A stretch of 16,898 nucleotides of DNA from Methylophilales bacterium (GCA_013205275.1 JABMNG010000186.1:1-16898), one strand, 5' to 3'; positions 7,082 through 14,694 are shown, counted from the stretch's first letter. The notes: generated by a model from the letters alone, not told the origin. Translations and numbers: made by a program.

Positions 7082-7810
7082 ATGACAATTTTGAGATATC
7101 TAAAACTTTTACTTATATTTTTTCATCTTCTGCTGGGTATTTTTTTATCTATCATTATTACTTTATCTACTAAAAAGATACAAATACTAATTATTCAATA
7201 TTGGTGCAATATTCTTCTAGCAATTATCAACGTTCAAATACATTGCAATATAAATTTATCCAGCTTGTATAAAAATAATCATTATCTCGTTGTCTCTAAC
7301 CATATTTCATGGCTGGACATTATCGTTCTTAATGCATTAGCTCCAGTAAGTTTTGTTGCTAAGGATAATATTAAGTATTGGCCTATTATTAATTTATTAG
7401 CTAAGTCCTGCGACACTATTTTTATCAATCGAGATTCGTTAACTGATGTTCGACGAATTTTTTCGAAAGTGGAGGCCATGTTAGAGAAAAATAGTATTTG
7501 TATTTTTCCAGAGGGAACATCAACTAATGGGAGTTTGGTTTTACCATTTAAGTCTAATCTCTTTCAGGCGGCTATTAACAGCAAAAAAGATATTTTGCCT
7601 ATTGCCCTCGAATATCATAATAATGATGAGTTACTTGTTGAAATTGGCTATTATGGGGACATCTCATTAATCTCTTCGATTTGGAATGTGGTTGGTCTAA
7701 ATAATATTAAGGTAAGATTGACAGTGTTGCCAGTCATTAAAAGCAACCTAGACAGGAAATTATTAGCCCAATCTGCCTTTCAAAAGATACGAGCAATTAT
7801 AGCAAGGTAA
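7082..7810 (+). CDS. plsC: 1-acyl-glycerol-3-phosphate/lyso-lipid acyltransferase (PlsC/OlsA family)
   Basis: A 242-residue membrane-associated O-acyltransferase. An N-terminal hydrophobic helix (about 8-28) anchors it. Motif I is NHISWLD (H74-x4-D79), the catalytic dyad. FINRD (114-118) matches motif II, and FPEGTSTNG (142-150) is motif III, which binds the glycerol phosphate. It transfers an acyl chain either to lysophosphatidate (PlsC) or to lyso-ornithine lipid (OlsA). Nearby OlsB and the phosphorus-related context favour OlsA or a double role, but the family cannot be split from sequence alone here. It is divergent from plcP (35 bp apart). Its 3' end overlaps the 3' end of ppx by 14 bp. 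No Shine-Dalgarno sequence is visible before ATG, and no Pho box was found in the spacer, so its promoter may lie inside plcP. Confidence 0.85.
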   Translation: MTILRYLKLLLIFFHLLLGIFLSIIITLSTKKIQILIIQYWCNILLAIINVQIHCNINLSSLYKNNHYLVVSNHISWLDIIVLNALAPVSFVAKDNIKYWPIINLLAKSCDTIFINRDSLTDVRRIFSKVEAMLEKNSICIFPEGTSTNGSLVLPFKSNLFQAAINSKKDILPIALEYHNNDELLVEIGYYGDISLISSIWNVVGLNNIKVRLTVLPVIKSNLDRKLLAQSAFQKIRAIIAR

Positions 7811-9401
7811 TTCGAAAATTACTTTTGGTCTTTTCTAGAGAAAGTGCTTCTTTGGTAATTCCAAACTTAATAAATGGATACTCACTAATCCATGATTCAT
7901 CAACTATTATATTTATCTTCCCATCCTCCTCTGCTATTTTAATTTCTGGTATCTTATGATTTATTCTTTTTTTAAAAAAAATAAAACTTAATCGCAAGCA
8001 AATCAATGCCGACCAATCGACATAACACGATGATAAATTAAGTTTATCTAATCTTCCTCTGTGGCATAAAACCAAACTTGAGAGTCTTGCCTGATCACTT
8101 TTACTAAACGCTGTTAACTCTTTATTTGAGATAATGTAGCTTGAGTGTTGCTGGTATTGTCGAAAATTAATTACTAGGCCAATTTCGTGAAGCATACAAG
8201 CCCACTCTAAAATTTTTTTTGTATTCTTGTAGTCTTGATCTTTTTTTTGAGATATTTTCTTATACAGTTGATTGCAAAAAGTAATCATTCGATCAGCCTG
8301 GCTTTTGTCAATCGTAAACTGTTCTGCCCAGTCTAAAACTTCCTGTTCTCGACGATCCATCTTCTTTTCGTATTCTTTAACTGGTCTTATTTTTTTATTT
8401 GAAGCTACATATTTAGAGCCTTTTTTATGAATCTTGCTAATAATTGCCTCATGAAGAGCGCCATAAATAATAGCTGACTCAGAAACTTCCATTGATTCTA
8501 TTTCAAATTCTTGAAAAATTGCAATCAAGATAGAGAGGCCTCCTCCAATAACCGGCTTTCTATCTGACTTTAATCCAGAAATTTTTAGATTATCAACTGT
8601 TTTTGATTTGATTAATTCTAACTTAATAGCTTCTAGGCCACTTCGTGTAATAATTCCACCTAAATTAGTTACAGGAAGAATGGGGTTATCGTTGAAATGA
8701 TTTGCTGAAATGATGTCAGCGATAGCGCGACAGGTCCCTGAAGAGCCTATAACTTGGTTCCAGGTCAATCCTAAATATTTCTGGCTCACGGCCTTAACCA
8801 TCTTAGCTGATTCTGCTATTGCAAATTCAAAATTTTGCTGATTAAATTTACCATCATTAAAAAAAACTTTATTGGTTGTTACACAACCAAGCTGTAATGA
8901 ATCATAAGTTTTAATTTTATTATTTTTACCTACAATCAATTCTGTTGAGCTACCGCCAATATCAATCACAAACCGATTGTCCTCACAAATAGGCGATACA
9001 TGCTCCGCTCCGGTAAAAACAAGCCTGGCTTCATCTTCCCCAGAAATCACATTTATTGGAAATCCAAGTAATTTTTCACCCTCTTCAATCAAAAATTTAG
9101 CATTTTTTGCGATACGAAATGTATTTGTAGCTATAACGCACACATTTTTTTTTGGGAAATTTTGAATTCTATCCCCAAATCGCATTAGTGTATTCAATGC
9201 TTTATTTATGGTCTCATCATCAAGCTTATTGTCTTTATCCAGTCCATTTGCCAGTCTGATGGTTGATCTTATCGTATCTATTTCTTGAAGGTGGAATGAG
9301 CCAGCATGATTCTTGACTCGGGCAATCATTAATTTAAAACTATTAGAACCAAGATCTATGCCGGCAACTAATTGATCTGGGATTTTTGATGAATCATCCA
9401 T
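7797..9401 (-). CDS. ppx: Exopolyphosphatase (Ppx/GppA family)
   Basis: 534 residues. It cleaves terminal phosphate from polyphosphate; GppA relatives also hydrolyse pppGpp. The two ASKHA domains show AGIDLGSNSFKLMI (phosphate-1 loop, residues 14-27), IATNTFRIAKN, SGEDEARLVFTGAEHV with the catalytic Glu, FVIDIGGSSTELIVG (phosphate-2) and IGSSGTCRAIADI. The C-terminal HD-type domain has MLHEIGLVINFRQYQQHSSYI and LVLCHRGRLDKL. The length is usual for proteobacterial Ppx. The start ATG at 9401 gives the expected short lead into the first motif. Divergent from ppk1 across a 133-bp spacer holding a dyad and a Pho-box-like element, so synthesis and breakdown of polyphosphate could be set from one control region. 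Confidence 0.93.
   Translation of the reverse strand: MDDSSKIPDQLVAGIDLGSNSFKLMIARVKNHAGSFHLQEIDTIRSTIRLANGLDKDNKLDDETINKALNTLMRFGDRIQNFPKKNVCVIATNTFRIAKNAKFLIEEGEKLLGFPINVISGEDEARLVFTGAEHVSPICEDNRFVIDIGGSSTELIVGKNNKIKTYDSLQLGCVTTNKVFFNDGKFNQQNFEFAIAESAKMVKAVSQKYLGLTWNQVIGSSGTCRAIADIISANHFNDNPILPVTNLGGIITRSGLEAIKLELIKSKTVDNLKISGLKSDRKPVIGGGLSILIAIFQEFEIESMEVSESAIIYGALHEAIISKIHKKGSKYVASNKKIRPVKEYEKKMDRREQEVLDWAEQFTIDKSQADRMITFCNQLYKKISQKKDQDYKNTKKILEWACMLHEIGLVINFRQYQQHSSYIISNKELTAFSKSDQARLSSLVLCHRGRLDKLNLSSCYVDWSALICLRLSFIFFKKRINHKIPEIKIAEEDGKINIIVDESWISEYPFIKFGITKEALSLEKTKSNFRITLL
7804..7826 (+). terminator. Possible terminator of plsC, inside the 3' end of ppx
   Basis: AAGGTAATT (7804-7812) and AATTACTTT (7817-7825) can form a 9-bp stem with one G-U pair around loop CGAA, followed by a short T stretch to 7826. 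It begins in the last codons of plsC and lies mostly in the last codons of the convergent ppx. The stem is AT-rich and the T tract weak, so it is only a candidate. Confidence 0.45.
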
Positions 9402-9431
9402 TTATTTTATAATTAGAATTAGAATTCCCCT

Positions 9432-9454
9432 ATACTACATTATCTCTGTAGTAT
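9432..9454. promoter_or_regulatory. Dyad (operator-like inverted repeat) in the ppx-ppk1 spacer
   Basis: ATACTACA (9432-9439) and TGTAGTAT (9447-9454) are a perfect 8-bp inverted repeat with a 7-nt centre. On the minus strand the centre reads GATAAT, which could serve as a -10 element for ppx about 40 bp before its start. A regulator bound here could block ppx specifically. There is no T tract, so a terminator is unlikely. Confidence 0.5.
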
Positions 9455-9493
9455 CTATATGTCATCATCATCAGTTTTTATAAGTTTGTTGAA

Positions 9494-9515
9494 ATGACAT
9501 GAATTTGTCATAAAA
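9494..9515 (+). promoter_or_regulatory. Pho-box-like element upstream of ppk1
   Basis: Two 11-bp units in phase, ATGACATGAAT (9494-9504) and TTGTCATAAAA (9505-9515). The second matches the PhoB half-site closely and the first has a T-to-A change in the core. The cores also form an inverted repeat (ATGACA-6-TGTCAT), so the site reads similarly on both strands. TATAAA at 9522-9527 could be the -10. It lies 7 nt before the ppk1 start, which would leave a nearly leaderless transcript; no Shine-Dalgarno sequence is visible. Confidence 0.65.
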
Positions 9516-9534
9516 AATATTTATAAAGTTATGA

Positions 9535-11613
9535 ATGAATAAAAATAAACCATTAATTTATCAAAATAGAGAAAAGAGTTTACTAAATTTCAATCATCGC
9601 GTCTTATCTTTTGCTGAAAACCAAAAAATTCCTTTAATCGAACGATTTAAATACGTTTGCATTGTAAGTAGTAATCTGGACGAATTTTATGAAATACGTT
9701 ATGCCTCGCTTCTAGAACAAGATATGAATTCAAAAACGACATATACCTCAGATGGTTATTTAATTAGTGATTTACTCGATTCAATTGGCGCGGAAACAAA
9801 AGTGCTAAACGATAAAATTCAAAAATTACTTTATAGAGATATTATTCCGCAATTGGAAAAAGAAAATATATTTCTTATAACAGATAATAAGTGGCCAGTT
9901 CATTTAGATAATTGGACACTTAATCTTTTTAGGAATCACATTCAGCCTTTATTAACACCAATTGTAATTAATGAATCGAGACCTTTTCCTAATATTATAA
10001 ATAAAGCATTGTCTTATTTGGCTGTTCTTCATAATTCTGAGGTACCAGAAAAAAAATTATTGTCAGTTATCCAAGTCCCCCACTCTGTTCCAAGAGTTTA
10101 TGAGGTGCCAAGTCGTATTGCACAGAAAACCAAAAGCTTTATTTTTTTAGGGGCTTTAATGCGTCACTACATTAACCGACTCTTCCCTGGCTACATCATT
10201 ATAAATTCTTATCAATTCAAGTTAACTCGTAATTCTGATCTTTTCATCTCTGATGATGTAAATGACTTACGTATTGCACTTAAAGGTAAGCTCACAACCC
10301 GGAATTTAGGAAATGGCGTTAGGCTAGAATGTTCAACCAGGATGCCAAAAGAGATGGTAAGGTTTTTGGGGAAACAACATCACATTCGTGATGACTGTAT
10401 TTTCCCAGTTCGAGGTCCTAGTAATCTTTTCCGTCATATTGGTTTGCTTAGTGATATAAAAAAACCTACGCTGAAATACCCGCCATTTGTTTCATTCAAT
10501 CCTTTAAAAACCTGTTCTAATTCCATATTTGAATGGATAAGTATCAAAGATAGATTACTTCATCATCCCTATGAGTCCTTCGATCCGATTATCAACCTTA
10601 TTAACCAAGCAGCTAGCGATCCAGATGTATTAAGTATAAAACAGACAATATATAGAACGGGTGCTCATTCCCCAATCATGGATGGGTTAATAAATGCCGT
10701 CCAGAATGGTAAGGACGTAACTGTTGTTATTGAATTAATGGCAAGATTTGATGAAGAAACAAATGTTCACTGGTCATCGGAATTAGAGAGAGTAGGAGCC
10801 CATATTATCCATGGCCATCTCAATTTGAAATGTCATGCAAAAATGATTCTCATTACTCGTAGGGAATTTAACATCAAGACAAATAAATTTCATATTGTTC
10901 ATTATGCTCATTTAGGCACTGGAAATTATTCTCCGGAAAATGCTAAGAGCTATACAGATTTCAGTCTATTCACTGCAAACAAAGATATTTGTTCAGATGT
11001 TCATAAAGTTTTTGCAGAATTAGCAGGAAGCGCAAAAAATAATACATTAAAGTTTCTCTGGCATTCACCAAAAACCAATCGAGCAAATCTTATAAAATTA
11101 ATAAAATACGAAACAAGACTTGCAAAATCGAGCAAGCACGGTGGGCAAATTATTGCTAAGGTAAACTCACTGATTGACCACGAAATCATTGATTTACTCT
11201 ATAAAGCATCAAATGCTGGAGTAATAATTGATCTAATAGTTCGTGGCATGTGTTCTCTTAGGGCAGGAATTCCAAACCTCTCTGAAAATATAAAAGTTCA
11301 TTCTGTTATTGGTCGGTTCTTAGAGCATCACCGCATATACTTTTTTGGGAATAATAATGATCCGAAAGTTTTTCTGTCTTCAGCAGACTGGATGGAACGA
11401 AACTTGTCTAGAAGAACCGAAGTTACATTTCCCGTTTTAGATTTAGATCTTAAGAATAGAGTAATTCTTGAAGGACTTAATATGATGGCACTCGATAAGG
11501 ACAACTGGAAGCTAATGCCAGATAATAATTATCTAAAAAGAAAGAATAAAAAAAACGAATTACCAGCGCAGATAAAATTATTAAAAGAAATCGCCACTAG
11601 CAAAATTGCTTAA
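9535..11613 (+). CDS. ppk1: Polyphosphate kinase 1
   Basis: 692 residues, the standard Ppk1 length. It polymerises the ATP gamma-phosphate into polyphosphate, reversibly, at the membrane. Domains: N (about 1-105, starting YQNREKSLLNFNHRVL), head (105-315), then two phospholipase-D-like catalytic domains. H434 in LKCHAKMIL is the phospho-accepting histidine (E. coli His435), preceded by ELMARFDEETNVHW. HLGTGNYSPENAKSYTDFSLF and the second catalytic histidine region GRFLEHHRIYFFG (H598/H599) are present, as is the closing DWMERNLSRRTEV. ATG at 9535 is preferred because the ATG at 9531 is out of frame and stops at once. Preceded by a Pho-box-like element. It ends 1 nt from the convergent glycosyltransferase, whose 3' codons hold its likely terminator. 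Confidence 0.97.
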   Translation: MNKNKPLIYQNREKSLLNFNHRVLSFAENQKIPLIERFKYVCIVSSNLDEFYEIRYASLLEQDMNSKTTYTSDGYLISDLLDSIGAETKVLNDKIQKLLYRDIIPQLEKENIFLITDNKWPVHLDNWTLNLFRNHIQPLLTPIVINESRPFPNIINKALSYLAVLHNSEVPEKKLLSVIQVPHSVPRVYEVPSRIAQKTKSFIFLGALMRHYINRLFPGYIIINSYQFKLTRNSDLFISDDVNDLRIALKGKLTTRNLGNGVRLECSTRMPKEMVRFLGKQHHIRDDCIFPVRGPSNLFRHIGLLSDIKKPTLKYPPFVSFNPLKTCSNSIFEWISIKDRLLHHPYESFDPIINLINQAASDPDVLSIKQTIYRTGAHSPIMDGLINAVQNGKDVTVVIELMARFDEETNVHWSSELERVGAHIIHGHLNLKCHAKMILITRREFNIKTNKFHIVHYAHLGTGNYSPENAKSYTDFSLFTANKDICSDVHKVFAELAGSAKNNTLKFLWHSPKTNRANLIKLIKYETRLAKSSKHGGQIIAKVNSLIDHEIIDLLYKASNAGVIIDLIVRGMCSLRAGIPNLSENIKVHSVIGRFLEHHRIYFFGNNNDPKVFLSSADWMERNLSRRTEVTFPVLDLDLKNRVILEGLNMMALDKDNWKLMPDNNYLKRKNKKNELPAQIKLLKEIATSKIA

Positions 11614-11614
11614 T

Positions 11615-12811
11615 TTATATTTCAATTAATTGAAATTTTTTTTTAGATCGTTCGTGATGTTTTATGACAGTCTTGTAAAAATTACTCAATTTTTTCGCCT
11701 GATCTTTTGCAGACCAATTTTCCTTAACATATTTAAATGCTTCATCGCTCATTCTTCGATATAGTTCTTCGTCTGATAACAGCTCGGCTACTCGATCTGA
11801 GAAATGTTGGATATCATCTTTTGCTATTAACGACCCCTTTCCTTCGAACAGTATAGATGCAGTTCCTAGTTCTGCAATTCCAACAACGGGCGTACCTTGC
11901 GCCATTGCTTCTAATAATACAATTCCTTGTGTTTCACTTTTTGAGGAAAATACAAAAATATCTGCTGCAGCATAACATGCTGGTAATTCATCCATCTGAT
12001 CTAAGTATTCAATCATTTTTACGTTGTTCGTTATACCTAATATTTTTATTTCATGCCTAATGTCATTTTCTGCTGGACCTTCGCCAGTGACTAGCAACAG
12101 AGTATTTGGATGTTTATTAAGGAGTATCTTAAACATTCGAAGTAAGAACAAAATATTTTTTTCATGCGCCACTCTTCCTACAAACAATAATACTTTTTGT
12201 GTTGTTGGTATATTCTGTGCCAATCTAAATGCCTCTCCAGAATGTCTCGTAAAATATTTTTCCTCTAACCCAGTTGGAATTACTTCTGCGAGCGTATTTA
12301 TCTGATACTTTCGTAAAATATCCAACATTGGCTGTGATGGAGATATTATTCCATTAACCGCGTTACATTGTCGTCTTGATATCCACCTTGCATAGTGACG
12401 CGAAATAAATTCCGGTATAAATGGCAAATAATGATGCAGGTAATTTTCAAAAAACGTATGGTAGGTCTCCACGCACGGTATTGATACTAATTTACTAATT
12501 TTCAATCCTAAATAATGCGCAACAAACGGAGTGTGTATATGAATTACATCAAAATTCTCTTTTTTAATCCATGGTATTAATTTTTTTACCTTGAAATAGT
12601 CCATGAGTCGATCTTCTGGATCAAAATAAATTTTTCTCGAGGATATTCGTGTGATCCATTTTTCCTTATATTTGTCTTCATCATCATAGTCTGGTGCAAT
12701 AAGGTGTACTTCGTGTCCCAAATCAATCAGCTCTTTTCTAAATGTTCTAATTGATGTTGATACACCATTCACTCTTGGAAAGTAGACGTCTGATATAAAT
12801 AGAATTTTCAC
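11615..12811 (-). CDS. GT4-family glycosyltransferase, candidate diacylglycerol glycosyltransferase
   Basis: 398 residues, GT-B fold. The N-terminal domain has ISDVYFPRVNGVSTSIRTF (6-24), HEVHLIAPDYDDE and VIHIHTPF. The C-terminal donor domain has VGRVAHEKNI (211-220), TGEGP (242-246) and a canonical E293-x7-E301 (SETQGIVLLEAMAQG). It resembles the alpha-monoglucosyldiacylglycerol synthase/UgtP-like lipid glucosyltransferases and capsular transferases of group 1. The lipid reading fits its neighbours: a PAP2 lipid phosphatase immediately upstream and a PlcP-type lipase in the same block, as in the PlcP-Agt pathway that replaces phospholipids with glycolipids. The start is GTG at 12811, one base after the pap2 stop, so translation is probably coupled. 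Sugar and acceptor are inferred. Confidence 0.85.
   Translation of the reverse strand: MKILFISDVYFPRVNGVSTSIRTFRKELIDLGHEVHLIAPDYDDEDKYKEKWITRISSRKIYFDPEDRLMDYFKVKKLIPWIKKENFDVIHIHTPFVAHYLGLKISKLVSIPCVETYHTFFENYLHHYLPFIPEFISRHYARWISRRQCNAVNGIISPSQPMLDILRKYQINTLAEVIPTGLEEKYFTRHSGEAFRLAQNIPTTQKVLLFVGRVAHEKNILFLLRMFKILLNKHPNTLLLVTGEGPAENDIRHEIKILGITNNVKMIEYLDQMDELPACYAAADIFVFSSKSETQGIVLLEAMAQGTPVVGIAELGTASILFEGKGSLIAKDDIQHFSDRVAELLSDEELYRRMSDEAFKYVKENWSAKDQAKKLSNFYKTVIKHHERSKKKFQLIEI
11619..11644 (+). terminator. Likely rho-independent terminator of ppk1, lying in the convergent gene
   Basis: A perfect 18-bp palindrome, ATTTCAATTAATTGAAAT (11619-11636), is followed by nine Ts (11636-11644). As RNA it gives a 7-bp stem with a TTAA loop and a U tract, in the correct orientation to end ppk1 6 nt after its stop. 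The same bases encode the last residues of the minus-strand glycosyltransferase (FQLIEI), so the sequence is under two constraints. The stem is AT-rich, so strength is uncertain. Confidence 0.65.
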
Positions 12812-12812
12812 C

Positions 12813-13370
12813 TTAAATGTTCGATTTTAATAGCGGGTATAGAATTTCTGAGGCCCATGCAATTTCTATTCCAATGATTGCCCCCATAAGTACATCAGAC
12901 GGGTAATGAAGGCCTAGAATCACTCTAGACAAACTAATCAACAAGGTTAGTATTAATAAATATGGAAATAATGCAGGGTAATAACTGCTACAAATTAATG
13001 TAAAGATTACTGCATGTAATGTGTGTCCGGAAGGGAAGCTAAATTGATCTAATATTTTTCCCTGTAACTGTATTTTTTGACTAACCTGATAGGGTCTTGG
13101 TCTAGAAATTTTATGTTTTAACCATTTATAAATTAGTGTTCCAATTCCTCCTGAGATTATCATATGGCTAACAGCCTCTAAACCATTATTACCACCCATT
13201 AATATTAGACTGATCATTAAGCAATACCAGACTAGTCCATCACCTAGGCGGCTTATAGCAACAAAAAATAATTTTATTAGGTCATATTCACTGGAACGGT
13301 TTAGCATAAGACACATATTTGTATCTAATTTTTGCAGTTGACCTAGGGTCCATCTAATTTTTTTTGTCAT
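12813..13370 (-). CDS. PAP2-family membrane phosphatase
   Basis: 185 residues with about five membrane helices. All three PAP2 motifs are intact: K85-x6-R92-P93, PSGH (113-116) and S148-R149-x3-G153-x-H155-x3-D159. H116 and H155 are the expected catalytic histidines. It acts on lipid phosphates facing the periplasm (phosphatidate, phosphatidylglycerophosphate or undecaprenyl diphosphate); the family does not reveal which. Cotranscription with the GT4 gene (1-nt gap) suggests it supplies diacylglycerol or recycles a lipid carrier. It starts 68 bp after hemE, and a good Pho half-site lies in that gap. The Shine-Dalgarno sequence is weak. Confidence 0.88.
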   Translation of the reverse strand: MTKKIRWTLGQLQKLDTNMCLMLNRSSEYDLIKLFFVAISRLGDGLVWYCLMISLILMGGNNGLEAVSHMIISGGIGTLIYKWLKHKISRPRPYQVSQKIQLQGKILDQFSFPSGHTLHAVIFTLICSSYYPALFPYLLILTLLISLSRVILGLHYPSDVLMGAIIGIEIAWASEILYPLLKSNI

Positions 13371-13391
13371 AATTTAGGATAAACCTCAACA

Positions 13392-13409
13392 TTTAATCCC
13401 GAGATTAAA
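13392..13409. repeat. Inverted repeat in the pap2 leader
   Basis: TTTAATC (13392-13398) and GATTAAA (13403-13409) form a perfect 7-bp stem around loop CCGA. It lies about 25-40 nt upstream of the pap2 start and downstream of the Pho-like half-site, so it would be in the transcript leader. It has no T tract on either strand and is more likely an operator or leader hairpin than a terminator. Confidence 0.45.
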
Positions 13410-13413
13410 CCTG

Positions 13414-13435
13414 AATTATTAAAATTTTATGACAG
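13414..13435 (-). promoter_or_regulatory. Pho half-site upstream of pap2-GT4
   Basis: On the minus strand CTGTCATAAAA (13435-13425) is an essentially consensus PhoB half-site. The adjoining 11 bp (TTTTAATAATT, 13424-13414) keep only about half the positions. It sits between the hemE stop and pap2, about 55 bp before the pap2 start. TAATAAT in the second unit could double as a -10, in which case the site is too close for classical activation; this is the weak point. Confidence 0.5.
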
Positions 13436-13438
13436 CTT

Positions 13439-14509
13439 TTAACTCTTATGGAATTGAGTGCTATAGCTTCTTATCGTATCTAGCATGCATTGAACATTTT
13501 CTGGTGGGGTAAATTGTGTTATGCCATGTCCTAAATTAAAGATATGGCTCTCACCATAACCGTAATCGTCTAATATTTTCTTGACAGCTGATTCAATAGC
13601 TTCTGGGCTTGACAATAAAATAGCGGGGTCAAGGTTTCCTTGCAAGGTAATATCCTGGCCTACTATTTTTCTGGCGTGGTGAATGTTTGTTTGCCAATCT
13701 AATCCAATGGCATTCGCACCGATTTTTGATTGGGCATTTAGCCACTGTCCTCCGCCCTTTGTAAATATTATCTTTGGAATTTCTTCATAGCCTAATAAAT
13801 TAAGATTTGAAATAATCACCTGCATATAATTTAATGAATGGCTTTCATATTCTGAATGAGCTAATGCACCTCCCCAAGAATCGAAAATCATTACTGCATC
13901 TACGCCAGCTTCAATTTGACATGCTAAATATTTAGTCACAGTTTCGGTGTTTATTTTCAAAATATGGCTTATTAAATCTGGTCGTGCATATAACATTTTT
14001 TTAATACTAAGAAAGTCAGTGCCACCCTGTCCTTCCACCATATATGTGGCTAGTGTCCACGGACTTCCTGAAAACCCAATTAATGGAACCCTCTGGTTAA
14101 GAGCCTTCTTTATTGATCGAACCGCACCAAAAACATAATCTAACTTTTCCTCTACATTCGGAATGTCTAATTTCTGTATGGCTTTCTCGTCCTTTAAAGG
14201 CCTCTCAAATTTTGGACCTTCACCTTCCACAAAATACAAACCGAGTCCCATCGCATCCGGGATAGTCAGAATGTCTGAAAATAAAATTGCAGCGTCAAGT
14301 TTTGGGTAGCGATCAAGAGGCTGAAGTGTCACCTCTGTGGCAAAATCTGCATTTTTGCACAAATCTAAAAAGCTTCCAGCATTTTTTCGAGTATTACGAT
14401 ACTCTGGTAAATATCGACCTGCCTGTCGCATCATCCATACAGGTGTATAAGCTGTTGGTTGTTGTTTTAATGTTCTGAGAAATGTGTCGTTTTGAAATTC
14501 AGTTGTCAT
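13439..14509 (-). CDS. hemE: Uroporphyrinogen decarboxylase
   Basis: Removes four acetate carboxyls from uroporphyrinogen III to give coproporphyrinogen III in cytosolic heme synthesis. Motifs: PVWMMRQAGRYLPEYR (substrate-binding arginines), FSDILTIPDAMGLGL with the catalytic Asp, GFSGSPWTLATYM, FDSWGGAL, LQGNLDPAILL and HIFNLGHGI. I start it at ATG 14509 (MTTEFQNDTFL), giving 356 residues, the family norm. A longer reading from 14560 would add a 17-residue hydrophobic lead and run through the end of the small lipoprotein gene. No clear Shine-Dalgarno sequence precedes either start. It follows gltD and the lipoprotein in the same direction. Confidence 0.95.
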   Translation of the reverse strand: MTTEFQNDTFLRTLKQQPTAYTPVWMMRQAGRYLPEYRNTRKNAGSFLDLCKNADFATEVTLQPLDRYPKLDAAILFSDILTIPDAMGLGLYFVEGEGPKFERPLKDEKAIQKLDIPNVEEKLDYVFGAVRSIKKALNQRVPLIGFSGSPWTLATYMVEGQGGTDFLSIKKMLYARPDLISHILKINTETVTKYLACQIEAGVDAVMIFDSWGGALAHSEYESHSLNYMQVIISNLNLLGYEEIPKIIFTKGGGQWLNAQSKIGANAIGLDWQTNIHHARKIVGQDITLQGNLDPAILLSSPEAIESAVKKILDDYGYGESHIFNLGHGITQFTPPENVQCMLDTIRSYSTQFHKS

Positions 14510-14519
14510 AGTCTGATTA

Positions 14520-14660
14520 TTATTTATCATCAGTAAAAATATCGGGAGTAATAATATCAATCACGTCGATGATTGTTTCTCCAGCAGAAACTACAGTAGA
14601 TCCGGCTGCGTCCGCAACTGTTGCTGTTGTCATGCATCCTGAAAGGCTTAGATTTAACAT
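14520..14660 (-). CDS. Small lipoprotein (hidden short gene between gltD and hemE)
   Basis: 46 residues from ATG 14660, or 48 from TTG 14666. LSLSGC is a clean lipobox (cleavage before Cys9), followed by MTTATVADAAGSTVVSAGE and an acidic tail ending TDDK. The pattern of a short lipidated peptide with VADAA-S-VV resembles small uncharacterised betaproteobacterial lipoproteins. The start is unsettled: in the same frame upstream, DKFINALNLCLLIMLNLSLSGC reads as a complete signal peptide but has no ATG, GTG or TTG before it, and it begins at the gltD stop. An ATG at 14675 (ATG-CAC-TTA) would join it if one base were added. It may therefore use an unusual start or carry a small deletion. No Shine-Dalgarno sequence was seen. 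Confidence 0.6.
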   Translation of the reverse strand: MLNLSLSGCMTTATVADAAGSTVVSAGETIIDVIDIITPDIFTDDK

Positions 14661-14694
14661 GATCAAAAGGCACAGGTTAAGTGCATTTATAAAT

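Noticed and set aside
8977..9165. Plus-strand open frame inside ppx
   Set aside because: Antisense to conserved Ppx motifs; its composition is a by-product of the opposite strand.
12024..12305. Plus-strand open frame of 93 codons
   Set aside because: Entirely antisense to the well-supported GT4 gene, with no ribosome site and no recognisable motif.
14510..14560. Upstream extension of hemE to the ATG at 14560
   Set aside because: It would add 17 hydrophobic residues not found in the family and overlap the end of the lipoprotein gene; ATG 14509 gives the normal 356 residues.
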